A stretch of 64,000 nucleotides of DNA from Planctomycetota bacterium (lineage in GTDB: Bacteria > Planctomycetota > Planctomycetia > Pirellulales > Pirellulaceae): contig JABAAE010000015.1 in NCBI GenBank assembly GCA_014238905.1, positions 1 through 64,000 of the forward strand. Reading direction: 5' to 3'. Each line of letters begins with the position of its first letter. The first letter of the stretch is position 1. A program made the translations under genes and the position numbers. Of this stretch, positions 35,232-43,753 are shown piece by piece. The notes beneath the pieces are model-generated. The model saw nothing but the letters and a program-made list of their open reading frames with translations. It had not been told where the DNA came from and searched no databases.

Positions 35232-36656
35232 ATGACCAGCACTATCTTCCACCGGACAACACTGCTTACCCTGATTTGCTCGATTCATATCTGGGAAGTC
35301 ATTTGCCATGGTGCTGCTCAGGAGAAGCGTCCCAACCTTGTTTTTGTCATCGCGGATGACTGTACATTTGATGATGTCGGCTGTTACGGCGGTCAGGCGC
35401 GAACACCTAACATCGACAAGATCGCCAAATCAGGCATGCGATTAACCCGGTGCTTCCAAGCAGCGCCGATGTGCTCTCCGACGCGTCATAATATCTACAC
35501 TGGCCTTTACCCCGTTCGCAGCGGGGCCTATCCCAATCACGCGTTTGCAAAGTCTGGAACAAAAAGCGTTGTTCACTATTTAAGAAAACATGGCTATCGC
35601 GTTGCCTTAAGCGGAAAAAGACATATCGCGCCCAGAGAAGTATTCCCTTTTGAATATTCAATCAAAAAAAAGAATCCCGACTTCGACCGCATAAGCACAC
35701 TCTTTTCGGAATGCTCCCAGACAAAAACACCATTTTGCCTTTTCGTTTGTTCCAACGAACCTCACAGCCCGTGGGACAAAGGGGACGCTTCGCGGTACCC
35801 GCCTGAAAAATTGAAATTGCCAACCTCGTTTGTGGATACGCCGCAAACGCGAGACGCATTTTCGAGATACCTGGCCGAGATTACGTTTTTTGACCAACAA
35901 GTTGGCAAGGTCGTCGACTTACTACGAAAAAATTCCCTTACAGAAAACACTCTGTTGATGGTCACCTCCGAACAGGGAAACTCGTTTCCATTTGCGAAGT
36001 GGACGCTTTACGATGCGGGAATCCAAACGGCCATGATCGCATCGTGGCCGGACACGATCCCGGCAAACTCCACTTCCAATGCAATGGTGGAATACGTTGA
36101 CGTTCTCCCTACCTTTCTTGACGCGGCAGGGGCCACTCCTGCAGAGGGACTGGACGGCAAGAGTTTCCTGCCTGTTCTACGAGGCCAATCGCAACAGCAT
36201 AAAACTCACGTTTACGGAATCATGACGACTCGTGGTGTCATCAACAGCCCTGAACATTACGGCATCAGATCGATTCGTAGCGACCGATTCAAGTTGATTT
36301 GGAACCTGACACCAAAGGTCCAATTCACCAATGCCTGCACACAATCCATGCAATTCCGATCATGGGTAAAGCTCGCATCAAATGGGGACCTTAATGCTGC
36401 TGACAAAGTCAAAAGGTATCAATGGAGACCTTCTTTGGAGCTCTACGATATCGTCAACGATCCTAAGGAGTGGAACAACCTTGCCAGCGATCCCAGCATG
36501 CAATCAGAGTTAGCTTCGCTGAAAACCATGCTGAATTCCTGGATGAAATCTCAGGGCGATATGGGGCAGGCAACTGAATTGGCGGCATTGGAGCATCAAA
36601 CCCGTTCAATGCGTCGAAAAAATCCTGACAAAAACAATCAAAAGGGAAACAACTGA
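35232..36656 (+). CDS. Secreted sulfatase (heparan-N-sulfatase-like) with canonical CSPTR
   Basis: Exported sulfatase. The start at the ATG at 35232 has GGGAG upstream and gives a signal segment (about residues 8-30); the open frame 11 codons upstream is not supported. VIADDCTFDDVGCYGG contributes the metal-binding Asp pair. Cys81 in CSPTR (81-85) is the formylglycine position, matching the CxPxR consensus. KRHIAPREVFPFEYS and HSPWDKGDAS are present, and the C-terminal catalytic block reads VTSEQGNSFPFAKWTLYDAG rather than TSDNG, as in the heparan-type subfamily. A C-terminal basic stretch ends the protein. The true substrate is not deducible. Confidence 0.9.
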   Translation: MTSTIFHRTTLLTLICSIHIWEVICHGAAQEKRPNLVFVIADDCTFDDVGCYGGQARTPNIDKIAKSGMRLTRCFQAAPMCSPTRHNIYTGLYPVRSGAYPNHAFAKSGTKSVVHYLRKHGYRVALSGKRHIAPREVFPFEYSIKKKNPDFDRISTLFSECSQTKTPFCLFVCSNEPHSPWDKGDASRYPPEKLKLPTSFVDTPQTRDAFSRYLAEITFFDQQVGKVVDLLRKNSLTENTLLMVTSEQGNSFPFAKWTLYDAGIQTAMIASWPDTIPANSTSNAMVEYVDVLPTFLDAAGATPAEGLDGKSFLPVLRGQSQQHKTHVYGIMTTRGVINSPEHYGIRSIRSDRFKLIWNLTPKVQFTNACTQSMQFRSWVKLASNGDLNAADKVKRYQWRPSLELYDIVNDPKEWNNLASDPSMQSELASLKTMLNSWMKSQGDMGQATELAALEHQTRSMRRKNPDKNNQKGNN

Positions 36657-36688
36657 AAATTCCATCCTTTGAACCAAGCCTGTTTTTT

Positions 36689-37669
36689 CTATTCAATCAA
36701 GCCTGGTTTACGATGGGCAACTCGGCTTGTCCCGGCTAGATACTGATGTAACGCCAAATTCAACCGGGCCGATCTTTTCCACTTTGCCTCTTCGACCAAG
36801 TGATAATACGTATCAAAGAATTGCCCCTCTTGGAAGATAGAATCCTCGGGACGATTAAGGATGTCTACATCGAGTTGATTGAGCAGCAACTGATGGAGAC
36901 CCTCTAGAAAATCTCGGGATCCGTCAAAGCGTGATTGTGTGATGGGAGGATACGAAATGAGCAACTTGACTCCATGCGATCTGCAAAATTCAGCAAAATC
37001 ATTGAGCAAACGGATCGTTTCATTGGCCTGCTTTAGGTCCTCGCTGGCAAGTGCGCGGAAAGAGGACTTAACAATTTGTTCGTTGCAAACACCATGATGT
37101 GCAACCATATCTCCCTGCTCGTTAAACCCGTGTCGCGAATAGATGCCGTGATGGACTGGAGGATTCGGATCAAATGCGCGGACCATTGATTCATGCAGCA
37201 AATGCAATGCGTCACGATCGAGAAGGCTCTTTCTCGATTTCCAGCTAGAGCATAAATCAGCAGCGAATTGCGGACAGGCCTGCATTAATTCAAATTTAGT
37301 TTCCGCACCCTCACGCCCAATCAGCATTTCGTATTCTGGCAACAGCAGAACCAAATCCCCAGCGCGTACATTTCTCCGAAGCAGACTAAGGTAAAAGTCT
37401 AATCCAGTGGCCGCGTGCAGACCAAAGTTGACCGGCTTCCAATCCAGATTTCTAGCCACCTTTTTACTATCAACCCCAAAGGCAACACTCGAACCGCCAA
37501 CCATAATCAGACGGTTGCCCTGAAGTGATTCCAGGTAATCAAGTTTGTCATACATTGCATGGTAATAAGATGTATGAGAAATCTCCGGATTACCCATCCT
37601 GCAGATTACAAGAAGAAAACAAAGCTGTAACGCGAGAAACGCTACTGTCTTGATAATAAATGGTTTCAA
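36689..37669 (-). CDS. SGNH-like membrane-anchored protein paired with MBOAT
   Basis: Type II membrane-anchored protein with a hydrophobic N-terminus (about residues 5-24) and a GGSSVAFGV motif near 57-66 holding the nucleophile Ser of SGNH/AlgX/DltD-like acyl-transfer partners. It begins at TTG 37669, only 3 bases after the MBOAT stop on the same strand, so the two are translationally linked. DltD- or AlgJ-like proteins act with MBOAT enzymes to transfer acyl groups to surface polymers. The later family residues (a DxxH-type catalytic pair) are not clearly visible, so the enzymatic role is inferred. The start codon is uncertain, as no ribosome site is seen. Confidence 0.72.
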   Translation of the reverse strand: MKPFIIKTVAFLALQLCFLLVICRMGNPEISHTSYYHAMYDKLDYLESLQGNRLIMVGGSSVAFGVDSKKVARNLDWKPVNFGLHAATGLDFYLSLLRRNVRAGDLVLLLPEYEMLIGREGAETKFELMQACPQFAADLCSSWKSRKSLLDRDALHLLHESMVRAFDPNPPVHHGIYSRHGFNEQGDMVAHHGVCNEQIVKSSFRALASEDLKQANETIRLLNDFAEFCRSHGVKLLISYPPITQSRFDGSRDFLEGLHQLLLNQLDVDILNRPEDSIFQEGQFFDTYYHLVEEAKWKRSARLNLALHQYLAGTSRVAHRKPGLIE

Positions 37670-37672
37670 AGT

Positions 37673-39124
37673 CTAAAACTCAAAATAAATGAATTGCTGT
37701 CCAGCTGTTGGTGGTAAAAGTCGAACGGTCAACCAAAGCACCAGCGAATAAACTGCCCATCTAACCGGCAAATACTGAATGCGTGGCATTTCTAATGGGC
37801 AGGGTCTTGCACGCTGTATCCACTCTACCGCCGTAAATAACCAAAGGACGATGACCGCTTTTTGCAGCGAATGATCTTCGTAGATCAAGTGCCAAGCATT
37901 TTCCCATGCCGAAATATTCCAGCAGCCACACGTAATGGAATAGAGAATCCCAAGAGCCTGTTCCAGCGATTCCGCCCTAAAAAAAACCCACCCTAAACAA
38001 ACAATAGAAAAGGTGAGCCCCATTCTATAGAGCGTCATAAAGTCGGGAAACAAACTGGTCGAACTCGACCGATTAGAACAACGCCCTTGGCGGGCAACCA
38101 TCATCGCTATTCCGTTTATCGCTCCCCAACAAAGATAGGTCCAAGCGGCGCCATGCCAAAATCCACTAATCAAAAAAGTAAGGAATAAATTGAATTTGAC
38201 TCGAACTGGACTTACCCGACTTCCACCGAGTGGAATATAGACGTAATCTCGAAACCAAGTCGAAAGCGAAATATGCCAACGTCTCCAAAATTCTCCAAGA
38301 CTGGTCGAAAAATAGGGATAGTCAAAATTCCGCATCAAGCGAATGGCGAACAACTGGGCAGTCCCCCTCGCAATATCAGAATACGCAGAAAAATCACAAT
38401 AGATTTGAAACGCAAAAGCCACCGTCGCCAGTCCATAGGCGACTCCCCCGAATCCCTCCGGTGCACCGTAAACTCGATCAACTAAAACGGCTAGTTGGTC
38501 CGCGACAACCAGCTTTTTGAAGACTCCCCAAACAATCAATCGCAAACCAGCGGTGGCTAATCCTTCGTCAAAGACTCTTTTCTTCTGGAATTGCGGAAGC
38601 AAATTCCCAGCCCGTTCGATAGGGCCAGCAACCAATTGTGGAAAAAACGAAACAAACGCAAGGTAGTTGACCAAGCTTGAGGACGCATCGATCCTTCGGC
38701 GATAAATATCGATCGTGTAGCTGAGCGTCTGAAAAGTATAAAAACTGATGCCAACTGGCAAAACGATGCTCAGCGTTACCGGATGGATGTTCCAACCAAC
38801 TCCCGAAAGAATGCTCTGCAAATTTTCGACAAAAAAACCAAAGTACTTAAAGAATCCAAGCACTCCGAGGTTGCAAATCAGACTTGCTAGAACCAAGATT
38901 TTTCGCCAACTCTTGCTGTCAGTTTTTGCCAGCGTTCCGCCTATCCAGTAGTCCACTAGACTTGAAAGCAGCAACAAACCGCAAAATCGCCAGTCCCACC
39001 AGGCATAAAAGAAATAACTAGCACCGACCAAGAGAACATTTTGAGCGAACGGACGGCGCAACTTCCAATAGACTGCAAAGACGAGGGGCAAAAAAAGAAA
39101 AAATGTCAGACTTGCAAAACTCAT
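37673..39124 (-). CDS. MBOAT family O-acyltransferase (AlgI/DltB-like)
   Basis: Polytopic inner-membrane acyltransferase. Hydrophobic spans appear throughout. The family block near residues 120-136 (LPVGISFYTFQTLSYTIDIY) and the catalytic His in GFWHGAAWTYLCWG near 318 are characteristic, as are RRWHISLSTWFRDYVYIPLGG near 284 and its neighbouring Asp/Arg. It likely transfers acetyl or other acyl groups to a secreted polysaccharide, together with the SGNH-like protein immediately downstream. I start at the ATG at 39124; a GTG at 39133 with AGAGG further upstream is an alternative. Substrate unknown. Confidence 0.92.
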   Translation of the reverse strand: MSFASLTFFLFLPLVFAVYWKLRRPFAQNVLLVGASYFFYAWWDWRFCGLLLLSSLVDYWIGGTLAKTDSKSWRKILVLASLICNLGVLGFFKYFGFFVENLQSILSGVGWNIHPVTLSIVLPVGISFYTFQTLSYTIDIYRRRIDASSSLVNYLAFVSFFPQLVAGPIERAGNLLPQFQKKRVFDEGLATAGLRLIVWGVFKKLVVADQLAVLVDRVYGAPEGFGGVAYGLATVAFAFQIYCDFSAYSDIARGTAQLFAIRLMRNFDYPYFSTSLGEFWRRWHISLSTWFRDYVYIPLGGSRVSPVRVKFNLFLTFLISGFWHGAAWTYLCWGAINGIAMMVARQGRCSNRSSSTSLFPDFMTLYRMGLTFSIVCLGWVFFRAESLEQALGILYSITCGCWNISAWENAWHLIYEDHSLQKAVIVLWLFTAVEWIQRARPCPLEMPRIQYLPVRWAVYSLVLWLTVRLLPPTAGQQFIYFEF

Positions 39125-39549
39125 CGTCAGCACCGAGCCTCTTCTGCTAAGAAGAATTTACGACGAAGAACCTATTCTTTTCGGAGTGGCTGGACAACGC
39201 CAGTTTTGCGATGACTCCACCCATCATTGTCCGATCGGTCCATGGGCATGTCCCTCGAAAGGCCCCACTCCAGTCCATTTCCCGATAGCTAAGGACCAGG
39301 ATGTGCCTTAGTCTCCTGTCGAGAACCCAACTAGTTCACACCGATTATCGTGTGCTATCACAGACTCAAATCTGGTGTGAAAACAGGGTATTTAGATCGA
39401 GAAATTGCATTATTGCAACTTTTCCAAAAGTTCTGGTTGGTAAAGACCCGATAAATTTTCCGTCACGCGTTTTCTCGTCGCGATAGTTGGCGTTTTCAAA
39501 ACTAACAGGTTTTCAAGATGCTACGGAAAATAACAAAAGGATCCCCCCA
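39125..39549. other. Intergenic, divergent promoters; see inverted repeats
   Basis: About 425 bases between the divergent MBOAT and DUF6666-like genes. No ORF of merit. It contains the paired inverted repeats listed at 39405-39432; no other structure is seen. Confidence 0.5.
39405..39432. promoter_or_regulatory. Two overlapping inverted repeats, possible operator
   Basis: TTGCA/TGCAA with a 4-base spacer (39405-39418) overlaps AACTTTT/AAAAGTT with a 2-base spacer (39417-39432). The first is 5 bp per arm and the second 7 bp per arm, both perfect. They lie about 118 bases before the DUF6666-like start, a fitting place for a transcription factor. The protein is unknown. Confidence 0.3.
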
Positions 39550-40797
39550 ATGATTCAAAAACAACTAGCCGCCATCGTTATTGCTCTTTGCGGTTACATA
39601 CTGGTCGAAAAACATGTTGAGGGACAAACGGCTCGGCTTGAGCCACCAAGACTTGAAAGCAGCCAATTGACCAGAAATCCTCTCAGGGGACAAAGATATG
39701 CTCCCTCGGCGGAATTAGGCAGACTAACGCCAGTCGTCGTGCGGGAACCTCGGACGACGTTGTCTGTTTCACGGGTCGCCCAGCAAAATAAAGTGACGCC
39801 TGTCCGAACTGCACCGAGGCGTTCTTACAGTGACATTTATCGGCGTAACAGCCGGGGCGTCTCGTATTCGCAACCCGTTATGCAATCGCAATCGATTATC
39901 GAAGAAGAATACATTGAACACGATGCAAATCATATTGCTGACCTTGCCTGTGGTGATTGCGGTCAATGCGACGTCTGTCAGATTCATTGCCCACCCTACC
40001 AGCTGATATCATTTGCAGACATGGAATACTCAGTTGGAATTCAGGGCTTTAAAGGTGTACCAAACCTCGGAAGAAGCGGCAGCTTTGGGTTCAACCAAGG
40101 TATCAACTGGGGATTCCCGGTACCCTTGCTTCCACTTTTGGATCTGTCTGGCCAAATTGGCGTTCGTTTTACACAAGCCAACATGTACGGAGACAACTTT
40201 ACATCTGAAAATCGCGATCAAACCTTTTTGACAGCAGGTATTTCTCGCCGCGTCGATTACGGATTACAGATGGGCATCGTGGTCGATTATCTGGATGATC
40301 AATGGTACTACGAAGGTTCGTTCACGCAACTTCGCACCGAATTGGCGATGGTTGGTGAATGTGGAAACCAGTTCGGATTTCGTTTTACATCAGACATGAA
40401 AGATAGCCCAACGGAAGTCGCAGCCGGCTTGGCTGGCTTTCCAACCATTGACGGGGTTACCAACTTTTCAGCCAACGATACTTACCGTTTTTTCTACCGC
40501 CAAAGTTGGGACCAGATACGCGGAGGTTACGCCGAGGGATTTGCCGGCTTTACAGAAGGAAGCCAGGGCTTAGTTGGAACGGACTTTCTCATTCCAATCG
40601 CTGAACGTTGGGCATTGACAGCTGATTTCACCTTTTTGATTCCGTCCAGCAGTACTACCCTAAGTTCCATCGATGAGGGTTGGAACATTGGTATGGGATT
40701 AACATGGTATCCAAAGGGCTTGTCTACCTGGAGCAAATTATACCACCGTCCATTAATGGACGTTGCGGACAACGGGACCTTCATGTTCAAACGGTAG
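39550..40797 (+). CDS. DUF6666-like outer-membrane beta-barrel protein
   Basis: Exported protein of a family seen in planctomycetes. The ATG at 39550 gives MIQKQLAAIVIALCGYIL, a short signal; the 21 codons upstream are unlikely. After an Arg/Pro-rich linker (residues about 25-115) there is a cysteine cluster CGDCGQCDVCQIHC near 136-149, unusual in a secreted protein. The remainder (about 160-405) has long runs of alternating polar and aromatic residues with repeated glycine (SFGFNQGINWGFPVPLLPLL, DYGLQMGIVVDYLDDQWYYE, GIGMGLTWYP-type endings) typical of beta-barrel strands. A strong terminator follows at 40858. Function unknown, possibly a structural envelope or porin-like protein. Confidence 0.72.
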   Translation: MIQKQLAAIVIALCGYILVEKHVEGQTARLEPPRLESSQLTRNPLRGQRYAPSAELGRLTPVVVREPRTTLSVSRVAQQNKVTPVRTAPRRSYSDIYRRNSRGVSYSQPVMQSQSIIEEEYIEHDANHIADLACGDCGQCDVCQIHCPPYQLISFADMEYSVGIQGFKGVPNLGRSGSFGFNQGINWGFPVPLLPLLDLSGQIGVRFTQANMYGDNFTSENRDQTFLTAGISRRVDYGLQMGIVVDYLDDQWYYEGSFTQLRTELAMVGECGNQFGFRFTSDMKDSPTEVAAGLAGFPTIDGVTNFSANDTYRFFYRQSWDQIRGGYAEGFAGFTEGSQGLVGTDFLIPIAERWALTADFTFLIPSSSTTLSSIDEGWNIGMGLTWYPKGLSTWSKLYHRPLMDVADNGTFMFKR

Positions 40798-40857
40798 TAC
40801 AACAACGCTACCCCCCTAATGCTACCCCTCTAATGCACCCCTTTGAATTGAAAAATC

Positions 40858-40886
40858 ACCTCGCGAAATCAGCGAGGTTTTTTTTT
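40858..40886 (+). terminator. Rho-independent terminator after the DUF6666-like gene
   Basis: Stem CCTCGC/GCGAGG (extended by an outer A-T pair) with the loop GAAATCA followed by nine T. Located 61 bases after the stop of the barrel gene. It is the clearest terminator of the window. Confidence 0.85.
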
Positions 40887-41043
40887 AGCCTCGGAAAGAT
40901 GCCAAACCTTCAATCAGGCATTAGAATTCGATGAGAATCGGGTAAGATTGCAGGTTAAAACCCCTTGGCTTGGGAAACGCAGTCTAAAATAATGGTTGGT
41001 GTCTCCGATTCCTGATCCCACCTTTTCCAATAGTCGCCGTTCG

Positions 41044-42324
41044 ATGAAAATCGTCTATCTCACCGCGGGCGCTGCCGGCATGTTTTGCGGAAGCTGCATG
41101 CATGACAACACCTTGGCTAAAGCGATCGCTAGAAAAGGTGTAGATATCGAATTGGTCCCCACTTATACGCCGATTCGAACTGACGAAAACGACGTATCTG
41201 TGGACCAGGTTTTTTTTGGCGGAATCAATATTTACCTTCAGCAGAAGGTCCCTTTTCTCCGCTTGATTCCCAAGTTTTTTGACCGAGTGCTGGATAACCC
41301 CTGGTTAATAAAACGTGTCACCCAAGACGCCACGACGGTTAATTTAAACGAATTGGGACGTTTGGCGGTCTCCATGCTGAAAGGCCCAAAAGGGAATCAA
41401 AAAAAAGAAGTCAAACGACTTACCGATTGGCTCCAAAAGTCCTCGCAACCCGATTTCCTGATTTTCTCCAATATGTTGATCGGTGGATGCATCCCAGTTC
41501 TCAAGAATCTTCTCAAGACTAAACTGGTCGTTACGTTGCAGGGCGATGACATTTTCCTGGACAGTTTACCGGAAAAATTCAGGAGCCAATGCATAGAGGA
41601 GATGAAAAAAATAGTTCCGCATGTCGACCGATTTATTACTCACAGCCAGTACTATGCCGATTACATGAGTGATTTCCTGACTATCCCCAGCAATAAAATC
41701 TCGATAACGCCGCTTGGAATCGAACTGGAAGACCTCGTGTCAGAAACCGAAACCAAAAAGCATCCCCCCACAATCGGATTCCTTGCTCGCCTTGCTCCAG
41801 AAAAGGGACTCAGCGTACTTGTGGATGCCTTTATCAAACTACGGGAAAGAAAAAAGGTCCCAAATGCTAAATTAAAAATAGCCGGTTGGCTGGGATCATC
41901 GAATCGCCAGTTTGCCGAAATGCAATTTCAAAAATTACAAGACGCCAATCTTGGAGATGATTTCGAATACCTGGGTGCAGTTAACCGACAGGAAAAGATT
42001 CGCTTCCTGAAAGGAATCGACGTGCTGTCGGTACCCACAATATACAAGGAACCTAAAGGCCTTTATGTGCTGGAAGCATTGGCGTTGGGTGTTCCCGTCA
42101 TCCAGCCAAGCCATGGCGCTTTTCCGGAAATCATTTCCGATACTCAAGGAGGGATCCTGATTCCTCCAAACAACAGTGACGAATTGGCCGATACGTTGGC
42201 CGAACTGCTACTCAACGAAAACAAGAGAGTCGAACTTGGGAAACAGGGACAGCAGTCGGTTCGCTCATTGAGAAACTCAGAATCGATGGCAACATCCACT
42301 CTCGAACTTTTGAATTCACTCTAA
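41044..42324 (+). CDS. Glycosyltransferase family 4 protein
   Basis: Cytoplasmic or peripheral-membrane sugar transferase with GT-B fold. Start at the ATG at 41044 (MKIVYLTAGAAGMFCGSCMH); the frame upstream to 40996 lacks support. The N-terminal Rossmann half carries the acceptor-side loop (GMFCGSCMHDNTL). The C-terminal half has GFLARLAPEKGLSVLVDAF near residue 247 and EPKGLYVLEALALGVPVI near 335, the E-x7-E motif of retaining GT4 enzymes that binds the nucleotide-sugar, followed by EIISDTQGGILIPP. The donor and acceptor are unknown. It stands before surE, 61 bases, same strand. Confidence 0.9.
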   Translation: MKIVYLTAGAAGMFCGSCMHDNTLAKAIARKGVDIELVPTYTPIRTDENDVSVDQVFFGGINIYLQQKVPFLRLIPKFFDRVLDNPWLIKRVTQDATTVNLNELGRLAVSMLKGPKGNQKKEVKRLTDWLQKSSQPDFLIFSNMLIGGCIPVLKNLLKTKLVVTLQGDDIFLDSLPEKFRSQCIEEMKKIVPHVDRFITHSQYYADYMSDFLTIPSNKISITPLGIELEDLVSETETKKHPPTIGFLARLAPEKGLSVLVDAFIKLRERKKVPNAKLKIAGWLGSSNRQFAEMQFQKLQDANLGDDFEYLGAVNRQEKIRFLKGIDVLSVPTIYKEPKGLYVLEALALGVPVIQPSHGAFPEIISDTQGGILIPPNNSDELADTLAELLLNENKRVELGKQGQQSVRSLRNSESMATSTLELLNSL

Positions 42325-42343
42325 TTGGAAACGACGAAACCAT

Positions 42344-42358
42344 TGGCACCGTTGCTGC
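42344..42358 (+). promoter_or_regulatory. Possible sigma-54 (-24/-12) promoter before surE
   Basis: TGGCAC-N5-CTGC matches the RpoN consensus TGGCAC-N5-TTGC, with GG and GC ten bases apart as needed; one core base differs (C for T). Predicted transcription start near 42370, just ahead of the surE ATG at 42386. A sigma-54 activator is coded in this window (15272-16684), but a link is not shown. Confidence 0.2.
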
Positions 42359-42385
42359 GGTCACCCCCTGACAAATAAAGCCTTC

Positions 42386-43075
42386 ATGAACATCCTGATA
42401 ACCAACGACGACGGCATTGATGCTCCCGGCCTTGCTGCCATGGAATCATTGGCCAGCCGATATGGAACACCCTATACGTTTGCTCCTAAAACGGAGCAGT
42501 CTGGGGTCGGACACAGGGTGACCATTAGCCAACAACTAGACGTCATTCAAGAATCGGAATTCCGCTATAGTGTCGACGGAACACCTGCAGACTGTGTACG
42601 AATAGCAATACACGCCTTTGCTTTAAAATTTGGTATGGTGCTTTCGGGTATTAATGCTGGAGGAAACCTCGGAGTGGATGTTTTCATGTCCGGAACGACT
42701 GCCGCTGCGCGAGAGGCCTCCTATCACGGAATCCCCAGTTTTGCGGTTTCGCAGTATCATGCATTGGGCAGCAAACCAGATTGGGAAAAATCAATTGAGC
42801 TTGCGAAGCGTGGAGTTGATTTTGCCAAGGAAAAAGTGGTTCAGGAAAAAGGATTTTGGAATATCAATCTTCCATCAATCCCTGATGCATCGGAAAAAGC
42901 CGTTGGGGTTCCGGTGAGAATATGCCGCGTAGACCGAAATCCCCATGCCATTGGCTACGAACGAAATGACCATGGCTTTACCTATGTTGGAAACTACCAA
43001 CAGAGACCGAGGGATCCCTCTTCGGACGTCGACCTGTGCTTTGGCGGTGTATTAACCATCAGTTATATCCAGTGA
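42386..43075 (+). CDS. surE: 5'/3'-nucleotidase SurE
   Basis: Metal-dependent phosphatase of nucleoside monophosphates and short polyphosphates, implicated in stationary-phase survival. The metal site residues Asp8 and Asp9 in MNILITNDDG, Ser39 in SGVGHR and Asn90 in LSGINAGGNLG are intact, as is SGTTAAAREA in the core. Length 229 aa is close to the bacterial standard of about 250. ATG at 42386. The miaE gene follows by 21 bases, in what is probably one operon. Confidence 0.95.
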   Translation: MNILITNDDGIDAPGLAAMESLASRYGTPYTFAPKTEQSGVGHRVTISQQLDVIQESEFRYSVDGTPADCVRIAIHAFALKFGMVLSGINAGGNLGVDVFMSGTTAAAREASYHGIPSFAVSQYHALGSKPDWEKSIELAKRGVDFAKEKVVQEKGFWNINLPSIPDASEKAVGVPVRICRVDRNPHAIGYERNDHGFTYVGNYQQRPRDPSSDVDLCFGGVLTISYIQ

Positions 43076-43096
43076 TCCTTTACCGAAAAAAATAAC

Positions 43097-43672
43097 ATGC
43101 TGAATCTTCAATCCAATTCCACGGATCGGTGGGTCGAATCGGCAAGCAATAATATTGAGGAAATATTAATCGACCATGCCCATTGCGAAAAAAAGGCTGC
43201 TGGGTGCGCGATGAACCTTCTTTTTGCTTATGTTGACAATCAGACACTCACCCAAGCCATGACCGAAATCGTCAATGAAGAATTAGAACATTTCCATCTC
43301 GTACTTGGCTTACTGAACCGAAGAAAGATCAGTTTTCGAAAATTAACCCCAAGTAGCTACGGACGTCGTTTGAATGAACTGGTCCGAAAATCCGAACCAG
43401 AGCGGGCGGTTGACCGACTTCTGGTTGCCGGTCTCATTGAAGCAAGATCCTGCGAACGATTCGATCTCCTTCGACAACACATTCCTGATCCGGAACTGTC
43501 GGACTTCTACGGAAGCCTTTTTGAATCCGAAGCACGTCATCATGCGACTTACGTCAAATTAGCGAAGTTGTTTGCCGAGGATTCGGTAGTCAAGCAGCGA
43601 CTTATTGAACTTTCGACTTCCGAGTCAGCCATTATCGCAACGGGAGATCCTTCACCTCGGATGCATAGTTAA
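43097..43672 (+). CDS. miaE: tRNA 2-methylthio-N6-isopentenyladenosine hydroxylase MiaE
   Basis: Non-haem diiron monooxygenase that hydroxylates ms2i6A37 in tRNA. The ferritin-like four-helix bundle carries the ligand set: Glu31 (CEKKAAG), Glu62-x-x-His65 (EELEHF), Glu115 (GLIEARS) and Glu145-x-x-His148 (ESEARHH). All are present, so it should be active; it also implies that MiaA/MiaB-type modification exists elsewhere. Length 191 aa is typical. It is 21 bases after surE. Confidence 0.93.
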   Translation: MLNLQSNSTDRWVESASNNIEEILIDHAHCEKKAAGCAMNLLFAYVDNQTLTQAMTEIVNEELEHFHLVLGLLNRRKISFRKLTPSSYGRRLNELVRKSEPERAVDRLLVAGLIEARSCERFDLLRQHIPDPELSDFYGSLFESEARHHATYVKLAKLFAEDSVVKQRLIELSTSESAIIATGDPSPRMHS

Positions 43673-43753
43673 TTACCTTAAGGACAGCGATTCTCGATGC
43701 ACTGAATGTGCAGTAAAATCAGACTGTTCATTTGCCGCTGCAAGTCCTGAATA

